Shown piece after piece: positions 24,901 to 35,596 of a DNA stretch of 64,000 nt; position 1 is the stretch's first letter, and every line of letters starts with the position of its first letter. Both the position numbers and the translations under genes were made by a program. Below the pieces are notes generated by a model. That model saw only the letters and a list, made by a program, of their open reading frames with translations. It did no database searches and was not told the origin of the DNA. Source of the DNA: Cardiocondyla obscurior (Eukaryota > Arthropoda > Insecta > Hymenoptera > Formicidae); assembly GCF_019399895.1 (NCBI RefSeq), contig NC_091877.1:2232001-2296000 (forward strand). The letters are read 5' to 3'.

Positions 24901-27363
24901 ACGTCGAGCTCGCTCTTGCATAAAGAAATACCGGGGGCATCTAAGCAAAGTAGAAGCGTCACGCGCCATAAAAACTAATGTAGAAGGAAGGACAGGTTTG
25001 GCGAGCTGCCAGAGAGTTGTAAGTGGTCCCTCCATCATCTGCAGGTTGCGAAAGTAGGATAGAGATCTTATCCATGGACAAAGGTGCAATTAAACTACCG
25101 TAGTCGAGGAAACGCGATGCGCGCATTACGTAAAAATGCAGGAGGGCCCTTTTTTTCCCTTTCCAATAAACCGCATTCGCGCGACGTAAATACACAAAGT
25201 TTCGTATGCTTCTCATCGCGGGATCCAACTGTCATCGTTTCTCGATATAAGAGGAGTCTTTGTGGCGCGTTTTCGCCTCCGCATCGCTCATCAATCTCTT
25301 TTCGATCGTTCGCGCCGCGGGCGGACCGCCAGCTGCGAGAATCTCCGCATTCAGTAGACGTCGATATTATCGTTATCGGTGCCCTTCGCGCGTCGATCAG
25401 ACTATGGTTTCTTCTTCCGTTTCGCCGGTGATTTACGACACCGCGTAATCTCTAAAGTGAATTTGCGAGTCCTGCTTCTCGTTTATTCCGCCAGCTGCGT
25501 TTCTTTTTTTTTTTTATATTAATTTTTTTTGTTGGCTTATGTATTAGGTATACCTATTAGCATGTGAATTTTTATGTGTCTATCGCGAGATGATATTGGC
25601 GACGACGTTACTCAGCACTCGCGTTCCCTCCGAATTCCGGATGTAGAAGTTCACGTACTCTCGCCCACCCATCCGCCGCTTGCGTGCTGACTCGAGAAAA
25701 TCAGAAAATTAATTCCCGCCCGTTTTTCGTCCCTACCGTATCCTTTGGTCTATACTTTTCCGGATGAGCGAGTAAACTGCCCCTCGCGATATATTCGCCC
25801 GCGGTCTTTTATTCTCCGACCGAGAAAAGCGACGCTTTTATCTCGATCACTTGAGAAAGAGATAAATCCTTTATTTTTGAGGATAAAAAAAAGAAGGAAG
25901 GAGATGTTTCCTGTGCGAAAGAGAACGGTAGAAGGTACGGAGAGGAGAAAGAAAGAAAAAGAAAGAGAGAGAGAGAGAGAGAGAGAGTATTGCGATTTAA
26001 ACTACGATCGTGAGATCCTTCGAGTTTTTTCTAGAAGCATGCAAAGGCGCCTGATTCGCTTAGTGTTATTTTAGTTGGAATTGTACAAAGTTATTTTGCG
26101 AGAAATTTTCAAAGAAAGTTGCCATTTGCTACATCTCGCGCAGTAGCCGTTTGATTCCGGTGTAATTTTTCTTTCTTTTTTTTTTTTTTTCTTTTTTTTG
26201 CGCTCGTATTTATTCGAGCTTCTCTTCTAACAAAATCTTATTCACGTTGTTACCGCTGTTTACTCGAAACTCGCATTCAGATATCTAAATATATATTCTA
26301 ACGTTACTTGTAAATAACCTCAGAGTTAATATTCTCGCGGTGTAAGCACGCGAATGCATTCGTTGACATTCATCCGCTCGTTGTTTTGTCATAAGCTCAT
26401 CGTGGGATTCGCGGTGCCTGTACAACTTTCAGGCAGGATCTTAGTTTACGGGCAGAACTTTCAGTTCCAATATCTCTTGCCGCAGAACGCGACACTCTTT
26501 ACGGAGTTCTTCGCGCCGTCGTCGCGGCGACGCCGTGAAAATGTTAGCTGGAATGAAAGGATGACTATCTACCGGCTTTTGGAGAACGAGTTTGAGAGGT
26601 AAAAATCATTTCTTTCGCTAGACGCTTAGGTACAATACATGATATCGTGTGATGTAAAAATTTGCATTATTTACGCACGGGTTTACACGCGTTCTGAGAC
26701 ACAGCCGAAACTTGAACAAATATTTAACGAGTTGATTAGCAAATAGCAGAATAATATCGGGAAATAATATAATTTTTTTTTTTTTTTTTTTTGATAGAAC
26801 AAAGTTATTTACAAGAATAAAACATGTAAATTTTTCTTTGCGTAAAAATATATTTTATATGCAATAACGTAATTGACGCTGGCTGTAAATAAAAGCACAC
26901 GTGTAAACAGCGCCAAATAATTTTATTTCTTCGTTAAATTTTAATAATTAAATCGTCGTGATTATATTGTTTCTTTTTTTAATAGTCGAAATAATTTGTA
27001 GAAAAGGAATAAATGGAAGAGAATGCTTGAAGAAAAGCATTTGCGAAACAGCAATGATGCCTTTAGAGGACGAAGGACTTGTCGGGGAATTACTTCACCT
27101 TTTGCTCACGTGAGATTACCTAAATTACCTAATTTTTAATATCTACGAATTTCTGTGAATTTAAAAATTAATATACTTCTTATTATTATTATTTTTTAAA
27201 TTAATGTTTTTTTTATTTTAGGCCTCGAGAAACCGATACACCTTTAAACTCCGAATATTTGCAAGCACTAGAATTTGGACGTGGACATCACGATTGCTCG
27301 AGGATCTACAGTACGTGTCCTCCTGGTCAAGGAATTCTTGATCAAATCTCAAAAATAATATAA
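21966..27363 (+). CDS. DM4/DM12 family secreted protein, gene 3 of array
   Basis: Four coding exons: 21966-22097, 26396-26598, 27002-27109 and 27222-27363 (stop TAA), 194 residues, intron phases 0, 2, 2. Translation may start at the ATG at 21966 or at the in-frame ATG at 21978 (MFLLSFLLLNCWG); both lead into a signal peptide. RPRRQILYSPP places a dibasic site before the tyrosine-rich family segment ending YGGTFK. Exon 2 starts LIVGFAVPVQL, then FQYLLPQNATLFTEF with a possible N-glycosylation site, then the basic cluster SSRRRREN. Exon 3 has GRECLKKSICE; its true acceptor is the TAG at 26999-27001, because the upstream AATAG would read into a stop. Exon 4 has HHDCSRIYSTCPP. The NAT-x-FTE segment matches gene 1. 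Intron 1 is 4.3 kb. Function unknown. Confidence 0.9.
23417..23436. repeat. Poly-A tract
   Basis: Run of 20 A within intron 1 of gene 3; no terminal repeats or target-site duplication noticed around it. Confidence 0.85.
25965..25987. repeat. GA dinucleotide microsatellite
   Basis: About eleven GA units within a longer purine-rich stretch (about 25857-25990) in intron 1 of gene 3. Confidence 0.85.
26773..26792. repeat. Poly-T tract in intron 2 of gene 3
   Basis: Run of 20 T between exons 2 and 3 of gene 3. It lies too far from the acceptor at 27001 to be its polypyrimidine tract. Confidence 0.8.
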
Positions 27364-27434
27364 CGTATTGCTTTCCGCGATAAAGAATTTTAATTTAGCG
27401 CTCACGAATTAATTAATATATTAATAACGTGAAA

Positions 27435-27440
27435 AATAAA
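27435..27440 (+). terminator. Polyadenylation signal of gene 3
   Basis: AATAAA 71 bases after the gene 3 stop; a second AATAAA lies at 27475-27480. Position suits an insect 3' UTR; use is inferred. Confidence 0.55.
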
Positions 27441-28543
27441 GAATATTTATTTGTAACACGCGTTGTAAATATAAAATAAATACCCAATTTATTTATATTA
27501 CCTATTTAAAAATTAAGCAATTGTCTTTCATTGCAACTTTTTTATCAGTACGAGTACAAAATATAACGTATTCTTTCAGCTAGTTTTCACGGAGCTATGC
27601 ATTACGAGACTCGTGAAAAAAGAAAAAAAAAGAATTCGATCGATTTACAGTTGAAAAACCTGCGGAGAGAATTGTCTCGTTTAGTTACGTTTGAGTTAAA
27701 TTAAGCACAATCGTCGTATCTCTCGGATTTAACCGCGTTTCTACTAATTGGCACGAAATGGTGGAAAGAGGATAGTCAAGAATACCGAACTGTTTCAAGT
27801 GAGAAGGAAAGTGCCCGTTCTCATTGGATTTGTAGGAAAGACTGAATTGAGTCGACCGTTTGGTCCTTCAGTTTCCGATGCAATCACTTTAAACAAAAAG
27901 ATATAAAAATAACGATCTCAGTAACTTCTTAGATTCAATACTATAAGCAGTGAAGAAAATTCTATCGTTAAAAAAAAAAAAGAAAAAAAAAAGCGTATAT
28001 AATTGAATAGAAAGCAATAACTTTTGGCACAACCTTTTTCCTTCTCTCTGAATTTTTTTCCGGTACGTTCCGAGCCGGCGCGTGAAACAATTCAATCATA
28101 AATTCGGGAAAAGCTGCTTTTAATAATACTAAAAATAAAGATTTCACGAAAGTAATAAAACTAACGAGTTAAGTAAATTATGTTCCGGCCGGGCAATTTG
28201 TCGTACGAAGAGCAAACATTGCTCCGTGAGTAGTTAAGTGCTGTATTTGTGGAAATACCGGTGACTGATCGGTGGGTTTCCGGGGCGCGTAAAAGCTTGG
28301 CGCGTTTGTCAGTATTTCGAGCGGGAATAACTTTCGCAGTTACGCTTCGTCAGGATTAAGCGACCAGTGTATCTCGCAGAATTAACGCTAACCACGGCTC
28401 CTCATAATTGGCAACGAAGCAGTCGGCACGAAAGCGGGCGCGCGGAGGGTCGGGAACGAGGGAAGAAGTGGAAGGCCCCCGCGGAGAGGTTTATGTTGCA
28501 CGAGCGATCGTAGTTGTTCGGGTTGCGCGTCGGCGGATTCTGC

Positions 28544-28550
28544 TATAAAG
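28544..28550 (+). promoter_or_regulatory. Candidate TATA box of gene 4
   Basis: TATAAAG lies 163 bases upstream of the gene 4 ATG, in a GC-richer stretch, followed by a pyrimidine-rich region that could hold the start site about 30 bases on. Such hexamers are common in AT-rich DNA, so this is only suggestive. Confidence 0.3.
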
Positions 28551-28712
28551 CTCGTCACGTCGGAGATTCTCCTTCTTTCTCTCTATTTTTCCGCAAAATT
28601 CGGGAAGATTTCGAATAACTTTTAAGTATCCTTTGGCTCTGGTCCCGCTTTCCTATTCCCGCGTTCTTATTCCTGGTCCCTACTCCCGTCCCTTGTTCCC
28701 CCACCGCCGATT

Positions 28713-31700
28713 ATGCGTTCGCGATTTTGGTTTAGTGTCTATCTCGTCCTTTTCGCGACAACGGGATCTACGCACTCCGGGAGACCAGTCAGGGCCCTGG
28801 CCTTCCGCAAAGGCAGTACTTTTTTCGTAAGTGTCGTTTGATACTCCTGTTTTACGCGCATTGAAAAATATTTTAAAGGAAATGGCTTTTTAATGACAGT
28901 TAACTGGTTCAAGCCTTTATACCGTAGTTTTGCATTTCGTTGATTTAAACGTCACATTTTTTTTTACCTTCATTTCCTATTTAAAAATGAAGATGTGGAG
29001 ATTTTATCGTTGCCCGATTTATTGCCATTTTTTTTTTCGCGATACTAATTAGCAGTTCTCTCGTTTGGCACGTTTTAAGCCATGAGAGCAAATGTTAGTT
29101 CAATTCGTTAATTTAATTTTTATTACTTTGTATATTTTATTTATTTATTCGTATATTTTAATCACGATTATTTTTCCGTAATATATCTACTTTTCTATAA
29201 AACACAAACATGCGACTCACCGATCGATGCGCAGCAGCGGAGTTAACAGCTGTGACGATACTGTAACAAACAAATAAAAACATTAAATTGTAGAGATTGA
29301 AATAATATAAACCAAAAAAAAAAAAAAAAAAAAAAAAGAATAGAATATGTCACACGTTCTCCAATTAATTTTTTAATTAAACAAAAAAAAATAAAATTAT
29401 TCAAGAAAAATCTGATACATTTAACTTTTTTAAAATATATAACTTCTTTCTTAATTAATTATTTAATTTTCTATTATTTTCTTACATTGTCGAAATTAAT
29501 CTCAATGAATTAATAATGAAAAAATGTTATTCTTGATAATAATTTTGAGCAAGTAATGAAACTTACCGAAACGTTGCTCCGCTGAAGCATGATGCCAATC
29601 CCGGGCCTCCTCCTCCTCTCAGTCAGTCATCTGGGCAGAATCGTCCTTCCGCGCACAGGAAACTCGCGACACTCGCGGATACGCGCGCGGAATTGTGACT
29701 CTAATTATTCGCAGGGCAGTCCGTTGGCAACACTCCCGTTTTAAAGATTTAAAAATAAATTTCGATCGCCCGATTACTTTGTGCGAGTTTCGCGACGAAC
29801 CCCGACCGTGGTTCGTTCATTCGATTAATCGGCGGCGATACCTGAAATTCTCCTTCAGATTTTTATCTAAGCAGAACAGAAAGTTTTGCCTAGGTAACAT
29901 CCTCGGAGTACAACACGTGTTATAACAAGTTATACATGGATAATAAATAAAACTACTAGTTAGTAATACAATACTACACGCGATTTACGCGAATTTTGTT
30001 TTATATTTTTATATTTTATTATACGCGTTGCGCGTTACCGTATTTTATTATTTTATTTTTATATTATTTTCTAACAACTACTGATAGATTTCGTGCAGAG
30101 TTAGTGTAAGAAAAGATCACTTACCAACCGAAGTGCAGTAGTCGAATTTATACCGCAATTCTGTAACAGACAAATAAAAAATTAAATTGTAGATATGCTC
30201 AAAAGTGAGTGAAACTAATATTATATATTCGTCTTTTTTTTCTTTTTATTAAATTCAACGTGAATAAAAAATCTGTAAGACGAAATTCGCAAACAACTTA
30301 TTAAATAATTGAATAACCTTATGAAAAATTAAATAAGAACTCGTCAAACTGAAAGAATTGTAAGGAATCGTCGTGATATCGATATTTAAAGCAACGCGAA
30401 CCGCCTGAAACCAGTTTGCATAAAAAAAAAAAAATTAACAAACGTTAAATTGTCGATTCATCAAATTTTGACGGCGAGAACACGATCGATTTGGCAATTT
30501 TCCACGTTACAGCGATTTCGGGGGCAGACTGTAAAAAATTATGAGGAAAAACGTGATGATCGTCCATCAAAATCGCGATGGGCGTTATCGGTCTTGAGGA
30601 AGACTCGCGTGGAAAAAAGTAGCGCGATAATTAGCCCGGTAGTTTGCATGAAGTGACTAGGGCCAATTTAACGTTTCTACGTCGCGACTTTTAGACCGGT
30701 AATTAAGCAACTTAATAACATGTAAATGCACCGATTACATCGGAGCACCAGCTAAGAGATTAAAGGCTAATGGCACGCACACGAGCGTGTCCACGGCCAC
30801 ACATCGGCATAGATGCTCGAAGATCGCAATATTCTCACAGAGCATTCCGCAAATAATTGTTCTGCTTTGGCCTTATACGAACTAAATTGAAATTCTGCCG
30901 TGCGTAAAACGGATGTTTCTACAGGCATTCGATCGGAGTGTTTTGATCGAAAAACATATGTATCACTTCCGGCGAAATATATCGCGCGAATATCACCATG
31001 GCGGTTGCGAATTTTAACGAGATAGATTAATGCCATCGGGAATATTTCTCCAGCCTTGACGGGCGCGGCGAAATCTGGGCGACAGATACACGTAACCATT
31101 CTCGATTAATTACATTCTCATTACGCGAGAATGCGCGCTCCCGTTTCGTGAGAAATTCGCGGAATTTTTTTTTACACGGATTCCGCCGCGCGTCCAATAA
31201 TTCGCCCCGGCTGTTTCGGTTTTTCTGCCATTTTGGAATCGTTCTCTCGATTTTCCCGCGGATCGCTTCGCTATACTCCAATATTCAAATGGTGAAAAAG
31301 GCTGCCGGGGATCTCTTTTTTTTTTTTCTTTTTTTTTTCACCCCTCACGAAACAGCTGCGCGCGCGATACGACATGTTATGAAAACACCCTGCTGTAATT
31401 TATACGATTTCACGTCCAGTTTCGTCGAACGCGTAACGCGGATATATATCTTATCTTTTTGAGGCTGTGTGCTCACTGCATGGCGCCTCTGAGACTAAAG
31501 TTGCACGTTGAACCGCGTAATATGGGTTTATTTTTGACAGCTGTAGATATAAGCTGCAGTTTTCGAAACTTCTCTCGCATCGACGTGCTCTCTGCCGCGT
31601 ATTCCCAAATGAATTCTCCGTATTGAAAGTTGAGATAGGCATGGAATTTATTTCTTGTTAGCACCGGTGATGGGGGAGGAACGAAACACGTATTGCTATT

Positions 31701-34700
31701 ACACACACGCGCGCGCAAGAAAAAAAAAGAAAAAAGAATAAAAAAAAAAAAAACATCCGTAATTGAGTGCTACGAGAATTAAATTTTACCGTCGGTTATA
31801 ACTTCCAAATCAATTGTAACATAATTTTCAATCAAATCGTAATTTTAAATTATTCTGAAGAGCGTTTGGAAAAAGCACCGACAGACCGTATTTCGGGAAT
31901 AAATTTTACTAAAGATTAGTTATTACGTTGGAATGCAATGAATCGAGATACGTGTGTGCGTGCGAGCAATATTAACGAAAATATGAATTAATTCCATCTC
32001 GGGCCGAAGGGAATATGGAATATGTAAAGTAGATGGAAATCCATTCGTTCGTGGGGGAAAAAAAGGGAAAGGAAAAAAAAAAGGAACGCGTCGTTCGCAA
32101 TTTCGACGTATTAAAGGGATTGCACGCACGTCAATGGCAAATGAGCAAATGGATCCGCCGTTCAGGCAGATCGTAAAAAGCCGTAAGAATCAATGTTGTA
32201 TAACATCCCCGTGCCTGCGCATAGGCGGGCACTGTTTATGCAGTCTCCAGCGCGCCGTTGCAACGCGAGAGGGTGAATTTATGCGCCATACGTATACGAG
32301 ACCGGCTCTAATGTAAACCGATCGGCGCTGCCCGTATTTTCGCTTTAAAAGGCAGGAAGTCGCGGATGGCGGGCGTATTTTGAAGCACGATGTAGCGCGC
32401 GGGGGCATTAATACGGGATGAAGCAATACGCTTCTTGACGTAAGTACATACACCAGGTGCCACAAATGCTTTAACACGCGGAGTCGCATCAATTTTTGGT
32501 ATACTCGGAATGTCGCCGTTAGGACCGATGCGTCATAAGCTGGTTGGTTAGTCGGAAGGTAAACGGTATTATTGCGAAGCAGCTGGATCTGGCAGCTCGA
32601 CAACTTTACGCTCCCGACATTATCGTTAGAGTGAATTAAGTGATACGCCGTAACGCTTCCTTTATCAAATTAGTCAAAATCATCGCTCCGAATTTAAATT
32701 GAATTTAACACGATATTAGTTATTTAATTTCAGACTAATTTAGCGCTTAAATTTATTTGAGTTTTGTATTTATATTTGTACGTTTATGGAAATTGCGAAT
32801 AAGTTGTCGAATAATCGAATAAGTCGGAATTGATAATTGCCAATGTGTTATTTTTATTATTATTATTTTTCTTTTTTATGGAAATGACTAATGTTACTCT
32901 GTGAATTTGATGTGGGAATTGTTTTGTACGGTAAAAAAATTGTGCAACTTGTAACGACTCAGCGCACTTACAACGAAGTACACCGTAGTATGGATGATAC
33001 GTGCCGTGTTTGCCATGTGCATTATCCACCGTGCGGGACGGAAACAAAGCTTAAAATCAATATGCATGAATCAACGTTGTCTCGTTATATCTTATGTACA
33101 TACATTATTGTACATAGAAACATGCGTATTTAACAGATTATTTTAATCGGCGCTTTGCCCTTGATTATTAAAAAAAAACAAGCGCCTAAAAAAATTATAA
33201 AATGATTGGAAGCTTTATTTTATTACGTATAATTAGCTGAAATTTATTAAAAAATTCGCTGACACTCTCGCGCGGCACGCATGGAACAAAGCGGGAGAAA
33301 AAACTAACGTCACGAAAGCGGCAACAATTGGCCAACAATAAAATCTCTACATCTCCCTTTTAAATAGGGTGAAAGATTTATTTTTGAAATTTTTGGCAAA
33401 CAAAGGAAGAGAGAAAATTACGTTTCGGGGTTCTTATCCGTCTTTCCACGTGTGTTTTGCCCGCGTTTGGAAAGTAGCCGGGAAATTATGCAGCATGCAA
33501 CGATCCAGTGTGCATATACATATACTACGTCTCGGTGGTCTGGCGAGCTGCGCATAAATCCGATTGCCTTATCGTGTTTTCGGCCTCTAAGAAACGGGGG
33601 ACGGCTACAACGCAGTAAGATGGCAGGACACTGACAAACGGCTTGCCAGATCCAGACGACACCATCCTTCTGTCGCATTTACACCGTGAGCAATACCCAG
33701 GCGATTCACGCGGTTAATAGGTACTGCGGAACTGGCGCGTTTCTACCTCGCCATTCTATCCTTTGGCGGTTTCTTGCAAATAGGTAAACGCTAGAAGTCG
33801 GGCGGTGCAATTTAGACGCGAGATGAACGCGCCAGTGAATAATCGAGCGTTATTGTTAGACAAGTCAGTAAAATAATTGCATAAGATTTATTTCTCATTT
33901 ATATATACATATATGTATATTTTTTTTTCTTTTTCTTAGATTTTACTTTATTTTATTTTATTTTATTTTTTATTATTTATTCTTTAATTTATTCTATTTA
34001 AATAACTCTTTATTTAAACAACGTCTTGTGCGCGCGTATAAATTACTCGAGAACTGTAATTCTTTAAAAAAGATCAACACGAACGTCGCGATTCTCGCAG
34101 TATTTCACGTGTAAATAATGAGGAAATAACTCGGGGAAAATCACGGCGCGAAAATGCTATTTTATGATAAGTGTCTTGTTATTTATGGGCCAACGTAAAG
34201 ATTGGATCACCGAGGAGTGGTCTCGCGACGGAGGGTGGAAAATAATACGTACTTTCGTGGCGCGGGAAAGTCACGGTAACCTTCGAACTCCGTTTTCACG
34301 CAGATAGTGGAATAATTTGCAACAGTAATTCGGATAAGACGAGAATCGTCCGGGCGATCCTGTCCGCGGGGAATTGAACGGCTGATTGGAAATTCACCAA
34401 GTTCTCTGAATGAAGATTGCAGCGATTTCGTATACGCTCGCAAAATCCTTTGATGCGAACTTATGATTTCTCGCATTTCGAGAAAGTTGCAGATGAAATT
34501 TCACACGACTTTTCGCGCAATTTCACGTAATTTCCCTCTCTCTCTCTCTCTTTTTAAATCTTTCGTTCTTTTTTCATTCGTGGAACGTAAATTCCATATA
34601 AAATAATTTTACTCACATTTATCCGCGACTGAACAGCTGAAACATTGTATTTGTCTGTTTCAACGTTAAAAAAAAAATTGCACACGAACAGTTAGCTGTT

Positions 34701-35596
34701 TGTTCAATACCGAACGAATTCTGAGATAAATAATTCATCTTTTAGTATCGGCTGAATTACAAGATAAATGCTCTGCCTTACACGACAATCTTCGCTCAAG
34801 CAGCCGGGTTTAAGGCGGCATGGGAGCTACCGACTACCGGCGGGCCTCGTAACATCCGGTCCGCTCCAGACGTCCATAAGTGCGCCGAACTCGTATACGA
34901 AAGGTAATAAATAAATACTGCAATAGTCGCGCTACATAATGCAAAAACGGCAACGATCGCCAAAAAAGACGGGGGCTTGCAGCACGTCGGCGAGCGAACG
35001 TAGAAGATTGCAGGGAATAGTTTAGGGTTGGCTGGGCAGTTGGAACCAGAATGGTTGGCGGGTTTCTGGCTGGCTGACCGAAGACTACCGCCATCGCCAA
35101 GATCAAATATAGCCAGCGACGCAACGCCTCGTCGGCACTTCTAGCGTTTTTTTTTTCGCGACAGTTTCGCGAACACGACGAATGTTTATTGCAACTTTTT
35201 ATCAAGCTCTTACGTATCGCATGAGTTTTTATATACTTTTAATCAATAATTAAAAATTATATTTTTATGCGAATATAATTCTTGCTGAATATACTAATTG
35301 AGAGAAATATTTCAGTCACGGTTTCGACGGCCGTTCTTGTCTGCTGAAGAATATTTGTCAGGGATTACAATACGTAAAGCGGAAGGATGGCGTTATAAGG
35401 AAAATATTAAAATTACTTGCCGGGTGAGTACATCGAGATATTAATATCATTTACGTACCGGTGAGTTAATTGCTATATTGTTTTCAGGTCGTATATTAAT
35501 AACGGTACTTGGCACGAAGATCCGCTATTCTGTGAGCATCATACCGCAAATTGCCCTCTGCAATTAGTGGGGTTTAATAGTTTTAGAGAGAGTTAG
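28713..35596 (+). CDS. Divergent DM4/DM12 family secreted protein, gene 4
   Basis: Four coding exons: 28713-28826, 34746-34903, 35316-35423 and 35488-35596 (stop TAG), 162 residues, intron phases 0, 2, 2. Exon 1 (residues 1-38) is a signal peptide followed by RALAFRKGSTFF, the family motif with arginine in place of proline. Exon 2 has AAGFKAAWELPTTGG, a clear 'W-E-L-P' match to genes 5 and 6, but no multibasic cluster. Exon 3 has HGFDGRSCLLKNICQ, close to the family consensus. Exon 4 is short and diverged: the cysteine pair remains (FCEHHTANCP, six residues apart) but the usual 'Y-P' before the second cysteine is gone. Intron 1 is 5.9 kb and holds antisense-oriented repeats; intron 3 is only 64 bases. 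This is the shortest protein of the array. It looks intact rather than a pseudogene, since no stop or frameshift is needed. Confidence 0.85.
29215..29830 (-). repeat. Dispersed repeat copy A with exon-intron-exon look
   Basis: About 615 bases alike along their length to 59090-59640 (copy B). Read on the minus strand it has an exon-like block (about 29690 down to 29567) ending GAGCAACGTTTCG next to a gtaagt donor. An intron-like AT-rich stretch of about 305 bases follows, with a TTGTTACAG acceptor. Then comes a 40-base block (29260 down to 29221) followed by a gtgagt donor. The splice signals persist in copy B although the sequences differ at many sites. I see no long open frame across the joined blocks, so a noncoding transcript or a mobile fragment is more likely than a protein gene. 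Confidence 0.6.
29314..29337. repeat. Poly-A tract inside repeat copy A
   Basis: Run of 24 A in the intron-like part of copy A. The equivalent place in copy B also has an A run (about 59201-59212). Confidence 0.85.
30115..30195 (-). repeat. Dispersed repeat, partial copy C
   Basis: Only the last exon-like part is present. On the minus strand a TTACAATTTAATTT-like intron end and a TGTTACAG acceptor lead into a 36-base block (30160 down to 30125) that ends in a gtaagt donor. The intron side matches copies A and B better than the exon block does. The partner block seen in A and B was not found next to it. Confidence 0.5.
33945..33970. repeat. TTTTA pentanucleotide repeat
   Basis: About five tandem TTTTA units in the first intron of gene 4. 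A similar short array lies at about 831-851. Confidence 0.7.

Larger units (their letters stand above)
22098..26395. other. Long first intron of gene 3 (4.3 kb)
   Basis: Bounded by a gtattt donor and an ATAAG acceptor. It holds poly-A at 23417-23436, a GA microsatellite at 25965-25987 and poly-T tracts. An open frame at 23937-24326 (129 codons) starts with a basic, hydrophobic stretch, but has no family motif and no flanking splice context, so I do not call it a gene. Confidence 0.5.
27364..28712. other. Intergenic gap between genes 3 and 4 (1.3 kb)
   Basis: Shortest gap in the array. It contains the gene 3 polyadenylation signals (AATAAA at 27435 and 27475) and a candidate TATA box for gene 4 at 28544. 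No other gene is supported. Confidence 0.55.
28827..34745. other. Long first intron of gene 4 (5.9 kb)
   Basis: Bounded by a gtaagt donor and a TTTTAG acceptor. It holds one nearly full copy and one partial copy of a dispersed repeat in minus orientation (29215-29830 and 30115-30195), a 24-base poly-A at 29314-29337, and TTTTA repeats near 33945-33970. Open frames such as 32190-32603 on the minus strand have no recognisable domain. Confidence 0.5.

Noticed and set aside
32190..32603. 137-codon minus-strand frame in intron 1 of gene 4
   Set aside because: No transposase, reverse transcriptase or other domain pattern could be seen.
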